A stretch of DNA of 64,000 nt from Brachybacterium epidermidis (GCF_015209585.1 NZ_JADEYR010000011.1:38556-102555), one strand, 5' to 3'; shown: positions 52,721 to 63,221, counted from the first letter of the stretch. Program-made: numbers and translations. The notes: generated from the sequence alone by a model not told the origin.

Positions 52721-55478
52721 CCATCCAGTCTCCCACGGTGCCGAGCACGCGGCGTGCGCCGTCGGTGCGGTTGGGCGCCCGTGCGAGATCGACCCGCGCC
52801 CCCACCACGGCGGCGCCGCTGTGGGCCACCACCACGGGGTACAGCTCCAGCTGCGCCACCTCGGGCAGGTCCTCGGCCAGCAGCCCCACCCGCACCACGA
52901 TGTCGGCCAGGGCGGCGCGATCGGCCGGCGGCAGCCCGCGGACCCCGCGCAGCTTGACCGCCGTCGCCGGGGCGTCCACCAGGGCGGAGGCGGCCTGCTC
53001 CGAGAGCGGCGGGATCGCGTAGGCGATGTCGTCCAGCAGGTCGGTGGCATCACCGGCCAGGGACAGGGAGACCACGGGCCCCAGGGAGGGATCCTCCGTG
53101 CTGCGCACCACCACCGGCACGCCGGCGGCCGCCATGGACTGGACCTCGAGCGGGGCGCTGGAGAAGGAGAGCTCGCGGCGCATCTCCTCGTGGGCGCGGC
53201 GCAGCTGTGCGTCATCGGCGAGACCCAGCCGCACCCCGCCCAGATCGGCCCGGTGGCGCAGCACGGGGTCCGTGCTCTTGAGGGCGACCGGGTACCCGAG
53301 CTCCTCCGCAGCGGACACCGCCTCCTGGGCATCCGCCACCCTGATCGACCGCAGCACGGGGATCCCGTAGGCGGCCAGCAGGGAGGAGACGTCCTCGGCA
53401 TCGAGGGGCACGGGACCTGCTCCGCGCTGCGGCACCAGGCGCTCGACCAGGGCTCGGGCACCAGCCCGGTCCACGTCATCGCGCACGGCCGGATCAGCCT
53501 CGCCCACGGCCGGGCGGCGCAGCGCCGCCAGCATGCCGGTGGCGGCGCGCACGGCATGGGACGGGGTGGCATGGACCGGAGGCAGCGAGGCATCGGCACG
53601 GACGGCACGGCGCACCTTCTCGAAGCGGTCCTGACTGGTGATCAGGCACACCAGCAGCACCACCTCGCTGTGCCGGGCCACCAGCGACATCTGGCGGATC
53701 ACCTCGACGGAGTCCCCGGTGAGCGGATCGAGGACGCCCGCGATCACCACGTCGACATGGCCGAGCGCGGCCATGGAGGTGAAGGCGCGCTGGACCAGCC
53801 GCTGATCGGCGGCCAGCGGCACACTGCGGTTGTCCGCGACCACGTGCATGCCGGACTCGTCGGCGGCTCCCCTGAGGGCCGCGCCGAGGGCCGGGGTGTT
53901 CGAGAGCAGGCCCACGCGGGTGCCGTGGGGAAGGCCCTGCCGCCCCAGGGCGTCCACCACGTCCATCAGGTGCTCGACGGAGCCCGTCTGCACCACGCCG
54001 GCGGCCTCCAGCACCTGGTCCAGGGCCCGACGCGGGAGGGTGGAGCGGCGCACGTCGTGCCCGGGAGGCAGCACGGAGCCCGGGGACGGTGGGCGCAGCA
54101 CGATCAGAGGGGTGCGGCGGGTCAGGCGCCGGGCGATGCGGCTGAACTTGCGGGGATTGCCCATCGACTCCAGGGCCAGGCCGATCACATCGATGCGGTC
54201 GTCGTCCTCCCAGTGCTGGAGGCAGTCGTTGAGGGAGACGTCGGCCCGGTTGCCGACGCCCACGAACTCGTGCAGCCCCACGCCGCGCGCATCCACACCG
54301 GCCAGCAGCATCGCGGTCAGGGCGCTGGACTGCCCGGCCAGCGCCACCCGGCCCGCGGCAGGCAGCGCCGGGGACAGCGAGACGGACAGGGGATCCTTCC
54401 CGGTGCGCAGGAACCCGAAGGAGCCCGGGCCCAGCAGGCGCATGCCGTGCCTGCGCGCGCGGGCCACCAGCTCCCGCTGCAGGCGGCGCCCGTCGGTGGT
54501 GTCGCTGAACCCCTCGGTGGGGATCACCACTGAGCGCACCCCGATGGCGGCGCACTCCTCGATCGCATCGAGGCAGGCCTCGGGCCGCAGCGCGATCACC
54601 GCGAGGTCCACAGGGCCGGGCACATCGGCGATCCGGGCGTGGGCAGGGTGCCCGCGGATCTCGAAGGCATCCCTGGCGACCACGTGGATGCCACCGTCGA
54701 ACCCGGAGGCCTCCAGGGCCGTCAGGAAGCGGCCACCGGGAGAGTCAGCGCGGGTGGAGACCCCCACCAGCAGGACCGATGAGGGGTGCAGGAGCCGTTC
54801 CATCGCCTGGGACTCGGCGCGGTGCTCGCGCTCGGCCATCACCGCCAGGGAACGGGCGGTGGGGTCGATGCGGAAGGAGACCTGCACCACGCCATCGTCG
54901 TAGGCACGGCTCACATCGAAACCGGCTTCGGAGAAGACGTGGAACATCTTGGTGTTCTGCGGCAGCACCTCGGCGGTGAAGGTGCCGATCCCGCGCTCGC
55001 GCGCGGCGGCGGCCAGGTGCTCGAGAAGCACCGAGCCCAGGCCGGTCCCCTGGCGGGAGTCGGAGACGTTGAACGCCACCTCGGCCTCGTCCGGCCCGAT
55101 GCGGTCGTAGCGGCCCACGGCGATGATCTCCGTGCCCACCAGCACCACGAAGGCGACCCGATCGCGGTGGTCCACCACGGTGAAGCGCTCCAAGTCCTTC
55201 GTGGACAGTCGTGGCATCGGAGCGAAGAACCGCAGGTAGCGGGACTGCTCGGACTGCCGCTCGTGGAAGCGCTGGAGGGCCTCCGCGTCGCTGGGCAGGA
55301 TCGGGCGCAGGTGGGCCGCGGATCCGTCCCGCAGGGCGATGTCGGCCTCCCAGTGCGCCGGGTAGGGCGCGCGGGCGGGCTCCTGCGAGGAGGGGCGGCG
55401 TCGTCGGGGCGGGGACCTTCGCGCCGGCTGCCATGTCCCGGATCCTATCGGGGCATGCCCCGGATTGACGCGATCCAC
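52698..55478 (-). CDS. GNAT acetyltransferase fused to acyl-CoA synthetase (ADP-forming)-like domains, Pat type
   Basis: 926 residues from GTG 55478. N-terminal GNAT domain (about 45-200; acetyl-CoA loop SDSRQGTGLGSVLLEH), then a CoA-binding Rossmann domain (SVLLVGVSTRADSPGGR), succinyl-CoA-ligase-like domains and a C-terminal ATP-grasp (AYGIPVLRSIRVADAQEAVSAA). Related proteins are lysine acetyltransferases that control acetyl-CoA synthetase. The synthetase part looks degenerate: LGPNCLG is replaced by LGPGSFG and the SHTGSLAG active-site segment is missing. The start is uncertain: a leaderless-looking ATG at 55434 is in a different frame. Confidence 0.85.
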   Translation of the reverse strand: MDRVNPGHAPIGSGTWQPARRSPPRRRRPSSQEPARAPYPAHWEADIALRDGSAAHLRPILPSDAEALQRFHERQSEQSRYLRFFAPMPRLSTKDLERFTVVDHRDRVAFVVLVGTEIIAVGRYDRIGPDEAEVAFNVSDSRQGTGLGSVLLEHLAAAARERGIGTFTAEVLPQNTKMFHVFSEAGFDVSRAYDDGVVQVSFRIDPTARSLAVMAEREHRAESQAMERLLHPSSVLLVGVSTRADSPGGRFLTALEASGFDGGIHVVARDAFEIRGHPAHARIADVPGPVDLAVIALRPEACLDAIEECAAIGVRSVVIPTEGFSDTTDGRRLQRELVARARRHGMRLLGPGSFGFLRTGKDPLSVSLSPALPAAGRVALAGQSSALTAMLLAGVDARGVGLHEFVGVGNRADVSLNDCLQHWEDDDRIDVIGLALESMGNPRKFSRIARRLTRRTPLIVLRPPSPGSVLPPGHDVRRSTLPRRALDQVLEAAGVVQTGSVEHLMDVVDALGRQGLPHGTRVGLLSNTPALGAALRGAADESGMHVVADNRSVPLAADQRLVQRAFTSMAALGHVDVVIAGVLDPLTGDSVEVIRQMSLVARHSEVVLLVCLITSQDRFEKVRRAVRADASLPPVHATPSHAVRAATGMLAALRRPAVGEADPAVRDDVDRAGARALVERLVPQRGAGPVPLDAEDVSSLLAAYGIPVLRSIRVADAQEAVSAAEELGYPVALKSTDPVLRHRADLGGVRLGLADDAQLRRAHEEMRRELSFSSAPLEVQSMAAAGVPVVVRSTEDPSLGPVVSLSLAGDATDLLDDIAYAIPPLSEQAASALVDAPATAVKLRGVRGLPPADRAALADIVVRVGLLAEDLPEVAQLELYPVVVAHSGAAVVGARVDLARAPNRTDGARRVLGTVGDWMDDDSTSR
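55442..55447 (-). promoter_or_regulatory. -10 box TAGGAT in the Pat/parC divergent region
   Basis: TAGGAT on the minus strand is 7 bases before an ATG at 55434, the spacing of a leaderless start, but that ATG is out of frame with the downstream GNAT coding sequence. Either the box is not used, or the N-terminal region contains a frameshift. Confidence 0.4.
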
Positions 55479-55526
55479 ACTCCGGCCTGCCGGGATCCGG
55501 GCCCTCCACCTGCCATGATGTCCCCC

Positions 55527-57983
55527 ATGGCCCGATCCCGCAGCACGCAGCCCCCGGCCGGTGACGAGAAGGTCGCGGAGACGATCCTCGACATCGACGT
55601 CACCAGCGAGATGGAGACGTCCTTCCTGGAGTACGCCTACTCCGTCATCTACTCCCGTGCGCTGCCCGATGCCCGAGACGGTCTCAAGCCCGTGCAGCGT
55701 CGCATCCTCTACATGATGGCCGAGATGGGGCTGAGGCCCGACCGGGGCCACGTCAAGAGCCAGCGCGTGGTGGGCGAGGTGATGGGCAAGCTCCATCCCC
55801 ATGGCGACACCGCGATCTACGATGCGCTGGTGCGCATGGCGCAGCCGTTCTCGATGCGCCTGCCGCTGATCGACGGCCACGGGAACTTCGGCTCCCTGGA
55901 CAACGGGCCGGCAGCGCCCCGCTACACCGAGGCGCGCCTGGCCAAGGCAGCACTGCTGATGACGGACTCGCTGGACGAGGACGTCGTGGATCTGGTGCCG
56001 AACTACGACAACCAGCTCACCCAGCCCGAGGTGCTCCCCGCGCAGTACCCGAACCTCCTGGTCAACGGGGCGGCGGGCATCGCGGTGGGCATGGCCACGA
56101 ACATGCCCCCCCACAACCTGGTGGAGACCATCGCTGCCGCGCGCCACCTGATCGACCACCCGGATGCCGAGCTCGAGGAGCTGATGCGCTTCGTCCCCGG
56201 ACCGGACCTGCCCAGCGGAGGTCGGATCATCGGCCTGGAGGGCGTGCGGGATGCGTACCGCACCGGCCGCGGCTCCTTCCGGATGCGTGCCACCACGCGG
56301 ATCGAGAACGTCACCAGCCGCCGCAAGGGCATCGTGGTCACGGAGCTGCCGTACCAGGTGGGCCCGGAGAAAGTGGCCGAGAAGCTGCGCGATGCGGTGC
56401 AGGCCAAGAAGGTCCAGGGCATCACCGACTACCAGGACCTCACCGATCGCCACCACGGCCTGCGCCTGGTGCTCACCGTGAAGTCCGGGTTCGACCCGGA
56501 GGCGGTGCTGCAGCAGCTGTACCGCCACACCCCGCTGGAGGAGTCCTTCGGCATCAACAACGTGGCGCTGGTGGAGGGCCAGCCACGCACCCTGGGCCTC
56601 AAGCAGCTGCTCGAGGTGTTCGTGGACCACCGGTTGAAGGTGGTGCGGCGCCGCACGGAGCATCGCCTGCGCAAGCGCCTGGACCGGCTGCACCTGGTGG
56701 AGGGCCTGCTGCTGGCGATCGTGGACATCGACGAGGTGATCCAGATCGTCCGCTCCAGCGATGACGCCGAGACCGCCCGCACCCGGCTGATGGGGGTGTT
56801 CGACCTGACCCAGGTGCAGGCCGAGTACATCCTCGAGCTGCGCCTGCGGCGCCTGACGAAGTTCTCCCAGATCGAGCTGGAGGGCGAGCGCGACGAGCTG
56901 CGCGCCGAGATCGAGAGGCTCCAGGAGATCCTGGGCTCCGACGAGGTGCTGCGGCGCCTGGTCTCCGACGAGCTGGCCGCGGTGGCCGCCGAGCACGGCA
57001 CGCCTCGCCGCACGGTGCTGCTGGAAGCCGCGGAGCAGCCCGTGGCCACCGCCGGCGGCTCCCTCGAGGTGGCCGACGAGCCCTGCGGGGTGCTGCTGAC
57101 GGGCACCGGTCTGATCGCGCGGGTGGCAGGCGAGGGACCGCTGCTGCGGGAGGGGCCGCGCGGCTCCCACGACGTGGTGGTCTCCGACGTCGCCACCACC
57201 ACCCGTTCCGAGGTCGGTGTGGTCACGGACCTGGGGCGCGTGCTGCGGGTGAACGTGGTGGACCTGCCGTCCCTCGCGCCCACCGCCGGTGCGCCGTCGC
57301 TGGCCGGGGGCACCCGCCTGGTGGACCTGATCGACCTGGAGAAGGAGGAGAGGCCGCTGGCGCTGATCCGCCTCGCGGAGGGGGACGTGGCCCGCGGCGG
57401 CGCGATCGCGCTCGGCACCCGCCACGGCGTCGTCAAGAGGGTGCAGCTGGACTTCCCCCGCGCCGACGGCTTCGAGATCGTCGCGCTGAAGGACGGCGAC
57501 CGGGTGGTGGGCGCCGTGGACCTGGAGGACGATGCGGACCTGGACCTGGTGTTCGTCACCTCCGACGCGCAGCTGCTGCATTTCCCCTCCTCCGGTGTGC
57601 GACCCCAGGGGCGGGCGGCCGGGGGCGTGGCCGGGATCAAGCTGGCCGCGGGAGCCCACGTGGTCTCCTTCGGCGTGGTCGACGTGACCGCTCCGGCGGA
57701 CGTGGTGACCGTGGCCGGCTCCTCCGGGACCCTGCCGGTGCTGCAGACGGGCTCCCTCAAGGTCGCCGCCTTCACCGAGTACCCCGCCAAGGGCAGGGCC
57801 ACAGGCGGTGTGCGCTGTCACCGTTTCCTGCGCGGCGAGGACGTGCTGATCGGCGCCTGGGTGGTGCCGCATCCCGCTCGGGCGAGCTCCGAGGCGGGGC
57901 AGCCGATCGAGCTGCCCGAGCCGACGGGCCGCCGCGACGGCTCCGGCACGCCGGTGGCCGTGCCGATCGCCGCGGTGGGATGA
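55527..57983 (+). CDS. parC: DNA topoisomerase IV subunit A
   Basis: Decatenates daughter chromosomes with ParE. 818 residues from ATG 55527 (in-frame ATGs at 55515 and 55518 are also possible). Winged-helix/tower domains with the DNA-cleaving Tyr133 in AAPRYTEARL; the quinolone-contact stretch HPHGDTAIYD has Thr95 where E. coli GyrA has Ser83, and keeps Asp99. The C-terminal beta-pinwheel has only a degenerate GyrA box (PQGRAAGGVAG), which agrees with topoisomerase IV rather than gyrase. parE lies 5 kb away on the other strand. Confidence 0.93.
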   Translation: MARSRSTQPPAGDEKVAETILDIDVTSEMETSFLEYAYSVIYSRALPDARDGLKPVQRRILYMMAEMGLRPDRGHVKSQRVVGEVMGKLHPHGDTAIYDALVRMAQPFSMRLPLIDGHGNFGSLDNGPAAPRYTEARLAKAALLMTDSLDEDVVDLVPNYDNQLTQPEVLPAQYPNLLVNGAAGIAVGMATNMPPHNLVETIAAARHLIDHPDAELEELMRFVPGPDLPSGGRIIGLEGVRDAYRTGRGSFRMRATTRIENVTSRRKGIVVTELPYQVGPEKVAEKLRDAVQAKKVQGITDYQDLTDRHHGLRLVLTVKSGFDPEAVLQQLYRHTPLEESFGINNVALVEGQPRTLGLKQLLEVFVDHRLKVVRRRTEHRLRKRLDRLHLVEGLLLAIVDIDEVIQIVRSSDDAETARTRLMGVFDLTQVQAEYILELRLRRLTKFSQIELEGERDELRAEIERLQEILGSDEVLRRLVSDELAAVAAEHGTPRRTVLLEAAEQPVATAGGSLEVADEPCGVLLTGTGLIARVAGEGPLLREGPRGSHDVVVSDVATTTRSEVGVVTDLGRVLRVNVVDLPSLAPTAGAPSLAGGTRLVDLIDLEKEERPLALIRLAEGDVARGGAIALGTRHGVVKRVQLDFPRADGFEIVALKDGDRVVGAVDLEDDADLDLVFVTSDAQLLHFPSSGVRPQGRAAGGVAGIKLAAGAHVVSFGVVDVTAPADVVTVAGSSGTLPVLQTGSLKVAAFTEYPAKGRATGGVRCHRFLRGEDVLIGAWVVPHPARASSEAGQPIELPEPTGRRDGSGTPVAVPIAAVG

Positions 57984-57990
57984 TCACACC

Positions 57991-58869
57991 ATGACTCCTG
58001 CGACCGAGCCCGCGCCTGTCCCCCTGCCGCCCGGCGTGAGCCAGGAGCGCGTGCACGGCACCGAGGCGCTGGTGGTGGACACCCCGGCCGCCCGCGCCGT
58101 GCTGCACCTGGACGGCGCGCACCTGACCAGCTGGGCCCCGGCCGGTGAACAGGACGTGCTGTGGCTCAGCGAGCTCTCGGAGTACGGGGACGGCGCCGCG
58201 ATCCGAGGGGGCATCCCCCTGGTCGTCCCCTGGTTCGGACCCGGTCGCGACAGTGAGAGGCCGGTCAAGCACGGGTGGATCCGCAACCATCCCTGGGAGC
58301 TCACCGCCGCCTCCTTCGACGGGGACGACGTGGTGCTCGAGCTGGCGCTGAAGGGAGCCGATCCCGACGGCACCGGGATCCGGGCGGACGCCGTGTTCCG
58401 CATCGGCGCGGACCTGTCGGTGGATCTGACCCTCACCGCGGGCAGCGAGGAGATCGAGGCCGAGGCAGCCCTGCACACGTACCTCGCCGTGGGTGACGTG
58501 CGCGAGATCGAGATCCGGGGCCTGCAGGGCGGGGACTACTTCGACAACACACGGGACCTGGAGCAGTTCCGGCAGGAGGAGCCCGTGCTGAGGCTGAGCG
58601 GCGCGACCGACCGCGTGTACGGCGTCAACGCGGAGGTCGTGATCGAGGACGTGGCCGGGGCCCGCCGGATCGTCTCCTCCCCCCGCGGCACCGCGAAGAC
58701 CGTGGTGTGGAACCCGTGGTCGCAGTCGGCGGCGGAGATGGCCGACATGCCCAACGACGCCTGGACCGACTTCGTGTGCGTGGAGCCGGCAGTGGCGAAG
58801 GACGCCGCGCAGGTGCTGCCGCCCGGCGGGGCGCTCACCCTGGGGGTCACCTACCGCGTGGAGCGCTGA
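57991..58869 (+). CDS. D-hexose-6-phosphate mutarotase (YeaD family)
   Basis: Interconverts alpha and beta anomers of glucose 6-phosphate or similar sugars. 292 residues, aldose-1-epimerase fold; family blocks AIRGGIPLVVPWFG near residue 70, KHGWIR with the catalytic His near 91, HTYLAVGDV and the catalytic Glu in CVEPAV near 271. It starts 7 bases after parC and its end overlaps the convergent metallophosphoesterase gene by 19 bases. Confidence 0.94.
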   Translation: MTPATEPAPVPLPPGVSQERVHGTEALVVDTPAARAVLHLDGAHLTSWAPAGEQDVLWLSELSEYGDGAAIRGGIPLVVPWFGPGRDSERPVKHGWIRNHPWELTAASFDGDDVVLELALKGADPDGTGIRADAVFRIGADLSVDLTLTAGSEEIEAEAALHTYLAVGDVREIEIRGLQGGDYFDNTRDLEQFRQEEPVLRLSGATDRVYGVNAEVVIEDVAGARRIVSSPRGTAKTVVWNPWSQSAAEMADMPNDAWTDFVCVEPAVAKDAAQVLPPGGALTLGVTYRVER

Positions 58870-59939
58870 GACCGGCACTGATCAGGCCCCGGACGAGGGA
58901 GGCGAGCTCCTGGAGAGTCCCCGGCTCCCGCACGGCTGTCAGGAACTGCCCGTGGGTGAGCGTCCCCGGCAGGCGGGCCCAGGCTGTCTCCGACCAGACC
59001 GCGCTCCAGATCCAGCACCACGAGCTCCCGCGGGTTGTTCACCCGCACCCCGGCGATCGAGTTGCCCAGCCCCCGGCTGATCACGATGGTGGTGCCCTCG
59101 CGGGTGTGGACCCCGTTGGTGAGCTCGGGCAGCCAGCCCTGGTGCGGGGCGAACAGCGCACCGATGACGGGCAGGCGCACCTGGCCGCCGTGGGCGTGGC
59201 CGGACAGCACCACGTCGGCCTCGGTGCGGGCGTAGTCCTCCAGCAGCTCCGGGCGGTGAGCCAGCAGGATGATGGGCAGCTCATCGGCCTCCGCTCCCAG
59301 GCCGTGCAGGGCGAGGGCCGCGTCGGACCGTGCGGAGGAGGCGGTGCGTCCGTCGGCGCGATCCACGCGCGGGTCGTCGATGCCCGCGATGATCAGCTCG
59401 GTGCCGCCCAGGGTGACCACCTCTGCCTCGTTGCGCAGCACGGTGATGCCGGCCTGCTCGAGCCCGGCCAGGAACTCCTCGCGCAGCGGGGAGTCCGCCT
59501 CGTGGTTGCCCAGCACGAAGTACGTGGGGGCGAGAGAGCTGAGCTCGGAGGCGAGGTCCAGCACCCCGGTGAGGTCGCGGGTGCGGACGTCGATCATGTC
59601 CCCGGTCAGGGCGATCAGGTCCGGCTGGGCCTCGCGGATGGCCGCGAGCAGACGATCGGTGAAGGTTCCGAAGTCGGCGGCGTGGAGGTCGGAGATCTGG
59701 GCGATCCGCACGGGGCCGGCCGGGCCGATGCCTGAACCCGCCGAGGAGGCCGCGGTGCCGAGGAGCGGGACCCGGTAGGTGGTCACGTCCAGCCGGCGGT
59801 TGTCCCACAGCAGCCAGGCGGCCAGCAGCGCGATCGCGAGCAGCAGCGCCAGGGCGGAGACGGCCAAGCGACGGGCGGCACGGGAGCGCCGGTCACCGCC
59901 GACGGTGCGATCGGTGCTGACCGACAGCGGGGCGCTCAC
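58851..59939 (-). CDS. Membrane-anchored metallophosphoesterase
   Basis: 362 residues. One N-terminal membrane helix (about 25-46, [21 protein letters not shown]) puts the enzyme outside the membrane. Calcineurin-type metal motifs: [24 protein letters not shown] and GHAHGGQ. The last 30 residues are Pro/Arg-rich and low complexity, encoded partly in the overlap with the mutarotase gene. Resembles YkuE/YaeI-type phosphodiesterases; substrate unknown. Its start overlaps hisF by 4 bases. Confidence 0.92.
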   Translation of the reverse strand: MSAPLSVSTDRTVGGDRRSRAARRLAVSALALLLAIALLAAWLLWDNRRLDVTTYRVPLLGTAASSAGSGIGPAGPVRIAQISDLHAADFGTFTDRLLAAIREAQPDLIALTGDMIDVRTRDLTGVLDLASELSSLAPTYFVLGNHEADSPLREEFLAGLEQAGITVLRNEAEVVTLGGTELIIAGIDDPRVDRADGRTASSARSDAALALHGLGAEADELPIILLAHRPELLEDYARTEADVVLSGHAHGGQVRLPVIGALFAPHQGWLPELTNGVHTREGTTIVISRGLGNSIAGVRVNNPRELVVLDLERGLVGDSLGPPAGDAHPRAVPDSRAGAGDSPGARLPRPGPDQCRSQRSTR

Positions 59940-60721
59940 CGGACGGTGATGCCCTCAGCGGCGAGGGCCTGCTTCACCTCGGCGATGCTCATCTGGCCGA
60001 AGTGGAACACGCTCGCGGCGAGCACCGCGTCGGCCCCGGCCCGCACCGCGGGTGCGAAGTGCTCGGGGGCCCCGGCGCCACCGGAGGCGATCAGCGGGAG
60101 GGTGGTGGCCTGGCGGGCCAGACCGATCAGCTCGAGGTCGAAGCCGTCCTTGGTGCCGTCAGCGTCCATGGAGTTCAGCAGGATCTCGCCTGCTCCGCGA
60201 TCAGTGACCTCGCGGATCCACTCTACGGCGTCGATGCCGGTGCCGCGGCGGCCACCGTGGGTGGTGACCTCGAAGCCGGAGCCGGTGCGAGCGGTGCCCT
60301 GGGGGGTGTCGTCGGTGACGCGGCGCGCGTCGATCGACAGCACCAGCACCTGGTTGCCGAAGCGGCTGGCGATTTCGGTGATCACCTCGGGGCGGGCGAT
60401 GGCGGCGGTGTTGACGCCGCACTTGTCCGCGCCCGCGCGCAGCAGCTGATCGACGTCCTCGGGGGTGCGCACCCCACCGCCCACGGTGAGCGGGATGAAG
60501 ATCTGCTCGGCGGCGGCCCGGACCACGTCGATCATGGTGGCGCGGCCCCCGGAGGAGGCGGTCACGTCCAGGAAGGTGAGCTCGTCGGCGCCGTCGGCGC
60601 CGTAGCGGGCGGCGAGCTCCACGGGGTCACCGGCATCGCGCAGGTCCTGGAAGTTGACGCCCTTGACCACGCGCCCGGCGTCGACGTCCAGACACGGGAT
60701 GACACGGACTGCCAGGCTCAT
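59936..60721 (-). CDS. hisF: Imidazole glycerol phosphate synthase subunit HisF
   Basis: Cyclase that, with HisH, makes imidazole glycerol phosphate and AICAR in histidine synthesis. 261-residue TIM barrel with catalytic Asp in [17 protein letters not shown] and the second Asp in [15 protein letters not shown]; phosphate loops [12 protein letters not shown]. It is separated from other his genes, sits between parE and the metallophosphoesterase with 4-base overlaps on both sides, and so is co-transcribed with them. Confidence 0.97.
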   Translation of the reverse strand: MSLAVRVIPCLDVDAGRVVKGVNFQDLRDAGDPVELAARYGADGADELTFLDVTASSGGRATMIDVVRAAAEQIFIPLTVGGGVRTPEDVDQLLRAGADKCGVNTAAIARPEVITEIASRFGNQVLVLSIDARRVTDDTPQGTARTGSGFEVTTHGGRRGTGIDAVEWIREVTDRGAGEILLNSMDADGTKDGFDLELIGLARQATTLPLIASGGAGAPEHFAPAVRAGADAVLAASVFHFGQMSIAEVKQALAAEGITVR

Positions 60722-62847
60722 GCGTCGATCCTCTCGCGGTCCAGCTCCTCAGCGCCCTCGATGATGAACTGCTTGCGCGGGGCGACCTCGGAGCCCATCA
60801 GCAGCTCGAACATGGCGCTGGCGGCCTCGGCGTCCTCGATGCGCACGCGGCGCAGGGTGCGGTGGGCGGGGTCCATGGTGGTGTCGGCCAGCTGGTCGGC
60901 ATCCATCTCCCCCAGCCCCTTGTACCGCTGGATCGGCTCCTTGTAGCGCTTGTTGCGGCGCTCGAGGGACTTCACCAGCTTGAGCAGCTCCGCCTCGGAG
61001 TACGTGTACACGTACTCGTTCTTCTTCGCTCCCCCGTGGATGATCTCCACCCGGTGCAGCGGGGGCACCGCTGCGTAGACGCGACCCGCCTCGACCAGGG
61101 GCCGCATGTAGCGGTGGAACAGGGTCAGCAGCAGGGTGCGGATGTGGGCGCCGTCGACGTCTGCGTCGGTCATCATGATGATCTTGCCGTAGCGGGCGGC
61201 CTCGAGGTCGAAGGTGCGCCCGGAGCCGGCACCGATCACCTGGATGATCGCTGCGCACTCGGCGTTCTTGAGCATGTCCGTGATGGACGCCTTCTGGACG
61301 TTGAGGATCTTGCCGCGGATCGGCAGCAGCGCCTGGAACTCGGAGGAACGGGCGTTCTTGGCGGTGCCCAGGGCGCTGTCGCCCTCGACGATGAACAGTT
61401 CGGAGCGGTCCACGTCGGTGGTGCGGCAGTCGGCGAGCTTGGTGGGCATGGTGGAGGACTCCAGCGCGTTCTTGCGGCGCGAGACCTCCTTGTGCATGCG
61501 CGCGGCGATGCGGGCGCGCATCTCGGAGACCACCTTGTCGAGCACCAGGGCGGCCTGCTCCTTCTCGCCCTTCTTGCCGGAGGTGAGGAACGCGGTGAGC
61601 TGCTCCTCGACCACCCTGCTCACGATCGCGCGGATGGCAGGGGTGCCCAGCACCTCCTTGGTCTGGCCCTCGAACTGGGGCTCGTCGATGCGCACGCTGA
61701 TCACGGCGGTCAGACCGGCGAGCGTGTCGTCCTTCTCGATCTTCTCGTGCTTGGCGTTGAACTTGAGGCGGCGGGCCTGGTTCTCCACCTGCTTGCGCAG
61801 GGTCTTGACCATGGCCTGCTCGAAGCCGGCCACATGGGTGCCGCCCTTGGGGGTGGCCACGATGTTGACGAAGGAGCGCAGGGTGGTCTCGTAGTCGGAG
61901 CCCCAGCGCAGGGCGATGTCCACCTCGCAGCTGCGGTCCACATCGGTGGAGACCATGTGCCCGTTCGCGTCGAGCACCGGGATGGTCTCGGTGTACTCGC
62001 CGGTGCCCTGGAGGCGGATCACGTCGGTGATCCTCTCGTCCTGCGCGAGGTACTCGACGAACTCGGAGATCCCGCCCTCGTAGTGGAAGCGGCGGGTGGC
62101 GGGCTGATCGGGCGAGGCCTCGGGCCGGTGGTCGGTGACCGACAGCTCCAGCCCGGGCACCAGGAAAGCCGTTTGCCGGGCGCGGCGGGTGAGGTCGTCC
62201 AGGGAGAAGTGGGAGCCCTTGACGAAGATCTGCGGATCGGCCCAGTACCGCACGCGGGTGCCGGAGACGCCGCGCTTGACCTTGCCGATCTTCCGCAGCT
62301 CCGCCGGGCCGTCGGCCGGGGTGAAGGGCGCATCGGGGCTGGGCTCGCCGTCATCGGCGAACACGCCCGCCCGGCCTCGCTGGAAGCTCATGGCATAGGT
62401 GGTGCCGGCGCGGTCCACCTCGACGTCGAGCCGGCCCGAGAGGGCGTTGACCACGCTGGCGCCGACGCCGTGCAGACCACCGGCGGCGGCGTAGGAACCG
62501 CCGCCGAACTTCCCGCCCGCGTGCAGCTTGGTGTAGACGACCTCGACGCCGGTCAGGCCGGTGCGGGGTTCGGTGTCCACGGGGACGCCGCGCCCGGTGT
62601 CGCGCACCTCCACCGAGGCATCGGGATGCAGGATCACGCTGATCGACTCGCCGTGCCCGCCCAGTGCCTCGTCGACCGCGTTGTCGAGGATCTCCCACAA
62701 GCAGTGCATGAGACCGCGGGAGTCCGTGGACCCGATGTACATCCCGGGGCGCTTGCGGACGGCCTCGAGCCCCTCGAGGACCTGCAGGTGGCGGGCGTCG
62801 TACTCGGTCTTCGCGCTGGGACGTGGGGTGCTGCTGGAACTGGACAC
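60718..62847 (-). CDS. parE: DNA topoisomerase IV subunit B
   Basis: ATPase subunit pairing with ParC. 709 residues from GTG 62847. GHKL ATPase domain: [13 protein letters not shown] near residue 46 and [18 protein letters not shown] domain [15 protein letters not shown] and [15 protein letters not shown]-terminal [20 protein letters not shown]. The [10 protein letters not shown] form (gyrase has EGDSAGGSAK) identifies it as actinobacterial ParE. TAAGAT stands 7 bases before the GTG, so the mRNA is probably leaderless; the 11-residue-longer ATG form (62880) is unlikely. Confidence 0.95.
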   Translation of the reverse strand: MSSSSSTPRPSAKTEYDARHLQVLEGLEAVRKRPGMYIGSTDSRGLMHCLWEILDNAVDEALGGHGESISVILHPDASVEVRDTGRGVPVDTEPRTGLTGVEVVYTKLHAGGKFGGGSYAAAGGLHGVGASVVNALSGRLDVEVDRAGTTYAMSFQRGRAGVFADDGEPSPDAPFTPADGPAELRKIGKVKRGVSGTRVRYWADPQIFVKGSHFSLDDLTRRARQTAFLVPGLELSVTDHRPEASPDQPATRRFHYEGGISEFVEYLAQDERITDVIRLQGTGEYTETIPVLDANGHMVSTDVDRSCEVDIALRWGSDYETTLRSFVNIVATPKGGTHVAGFEQAMVKTLRKQVENQARRLKFNAKHEKIEKDDTLAGLTAVISVRIDEPQFEGQTKEVLGTPAIRAIVSRVVEEQLTAFLTSGKKGEKEQAALVLDKVVSEMRARIAARMHKEVSRRKNALESSTMPTKLADCRTTDVDRSELFIVEGDSALGTAKNARSSEFQALLPIRGKILNVQKASITDMLKNAECAAIIQVIGAGSGRTFDLEAARYGKIIMMTDADVDGAHIRTLLLTLFHRYMRPLVEAGRVYAAVPPLHRVEIIHGGAKKNEYVYTYSEAELLKLVKSLERRNKRYKEPIQRYKGLGEMDADQLADTTMDPAHRTLRRVRIEDAEAASAMFELLMGSEVAPRKQFIIEGAEELDRERIDA

Positions 62848-62854
62848 CCTGTGG

Positions 62855-62860
62855 ATCTTA
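62855..62860 (-). promoter_or_regulatory. -10 box TAAGAT for a leaderless parE transcript
   Basis: TAAGAT on the minus strand, a good TAnnnT box, ends 7 bases before GTG 62847 with no ribosome binding site in between. Confidence 0.55.
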
Positions 62861-62975
62861 CGGGCCCGGCAGCCGCGCACCCGGTATTGCGGCGCCCCTC
62901 ACAGCAGGTTGCGCCGCCAGCGAACCGAGGTGGACGCACCTCGGTTTCGCACCCGCCAGGTGCTACAAAAGAACC

Positions 62976-63194
62976 ATGAACCTGACTCTCGAAGCCCCCC
63001 GGCTCACCGCGCACGATCGGTGCGACCGCTGTGGTGCCCAGGCCTACGTGAAGGTGGTCCTGCAGGCCGGCGGTGAGCTGATGTTCTGCGCCCATCATGC
63101 GCGCGCCCACTCCGATGCGCTGCGTCCCCTCGCCTCCGAGGTGATCGACGAGACCGAACGACTCCACATCAAGCCGCAGATCCCCGAGGACTGA
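62976..63194 (+). CDS. DUF7455 small zinc-binding protein
   Basis: 72 residues. CDRCGAQAYVKVVLQ and MFCAHHARAH give a Cys/His cluster that probably binds zinc. The family is conserved between parE and the primary sigma factor gene in many actinobacteria; function unknown. The ATG is preceded by TACAAAAG, so it too may be leaderless or weakly initiated. Confidence 0.9.
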   Translation: MNLTLEAPRLTAHDRCDRCGAQAYVKVVLQAGGELMFCAHHARAHSDALRPLASEVIDETERLHIKPQIPED

Positions 63195-63221
63195 CCTCAC
63201 GGGTCCGCGCCCCTGGACGTC

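Noticed and set aside
55479..57872. Upstream part of the 1724-residue minus-strand open frame over parC
   Set aside because: It is a GC-rich antisense frame of parC with no domain character; only the part from 55478 down is a real protein.
54786..57983. Open frame of 1065 residues that appears to extend parC upstream over the GNAT gene
   Set aside because: The first 250 residues are the antisense of the GNAT gene in GC-rich DNA; topoisomerase similarity starts only at about 55527-55600.
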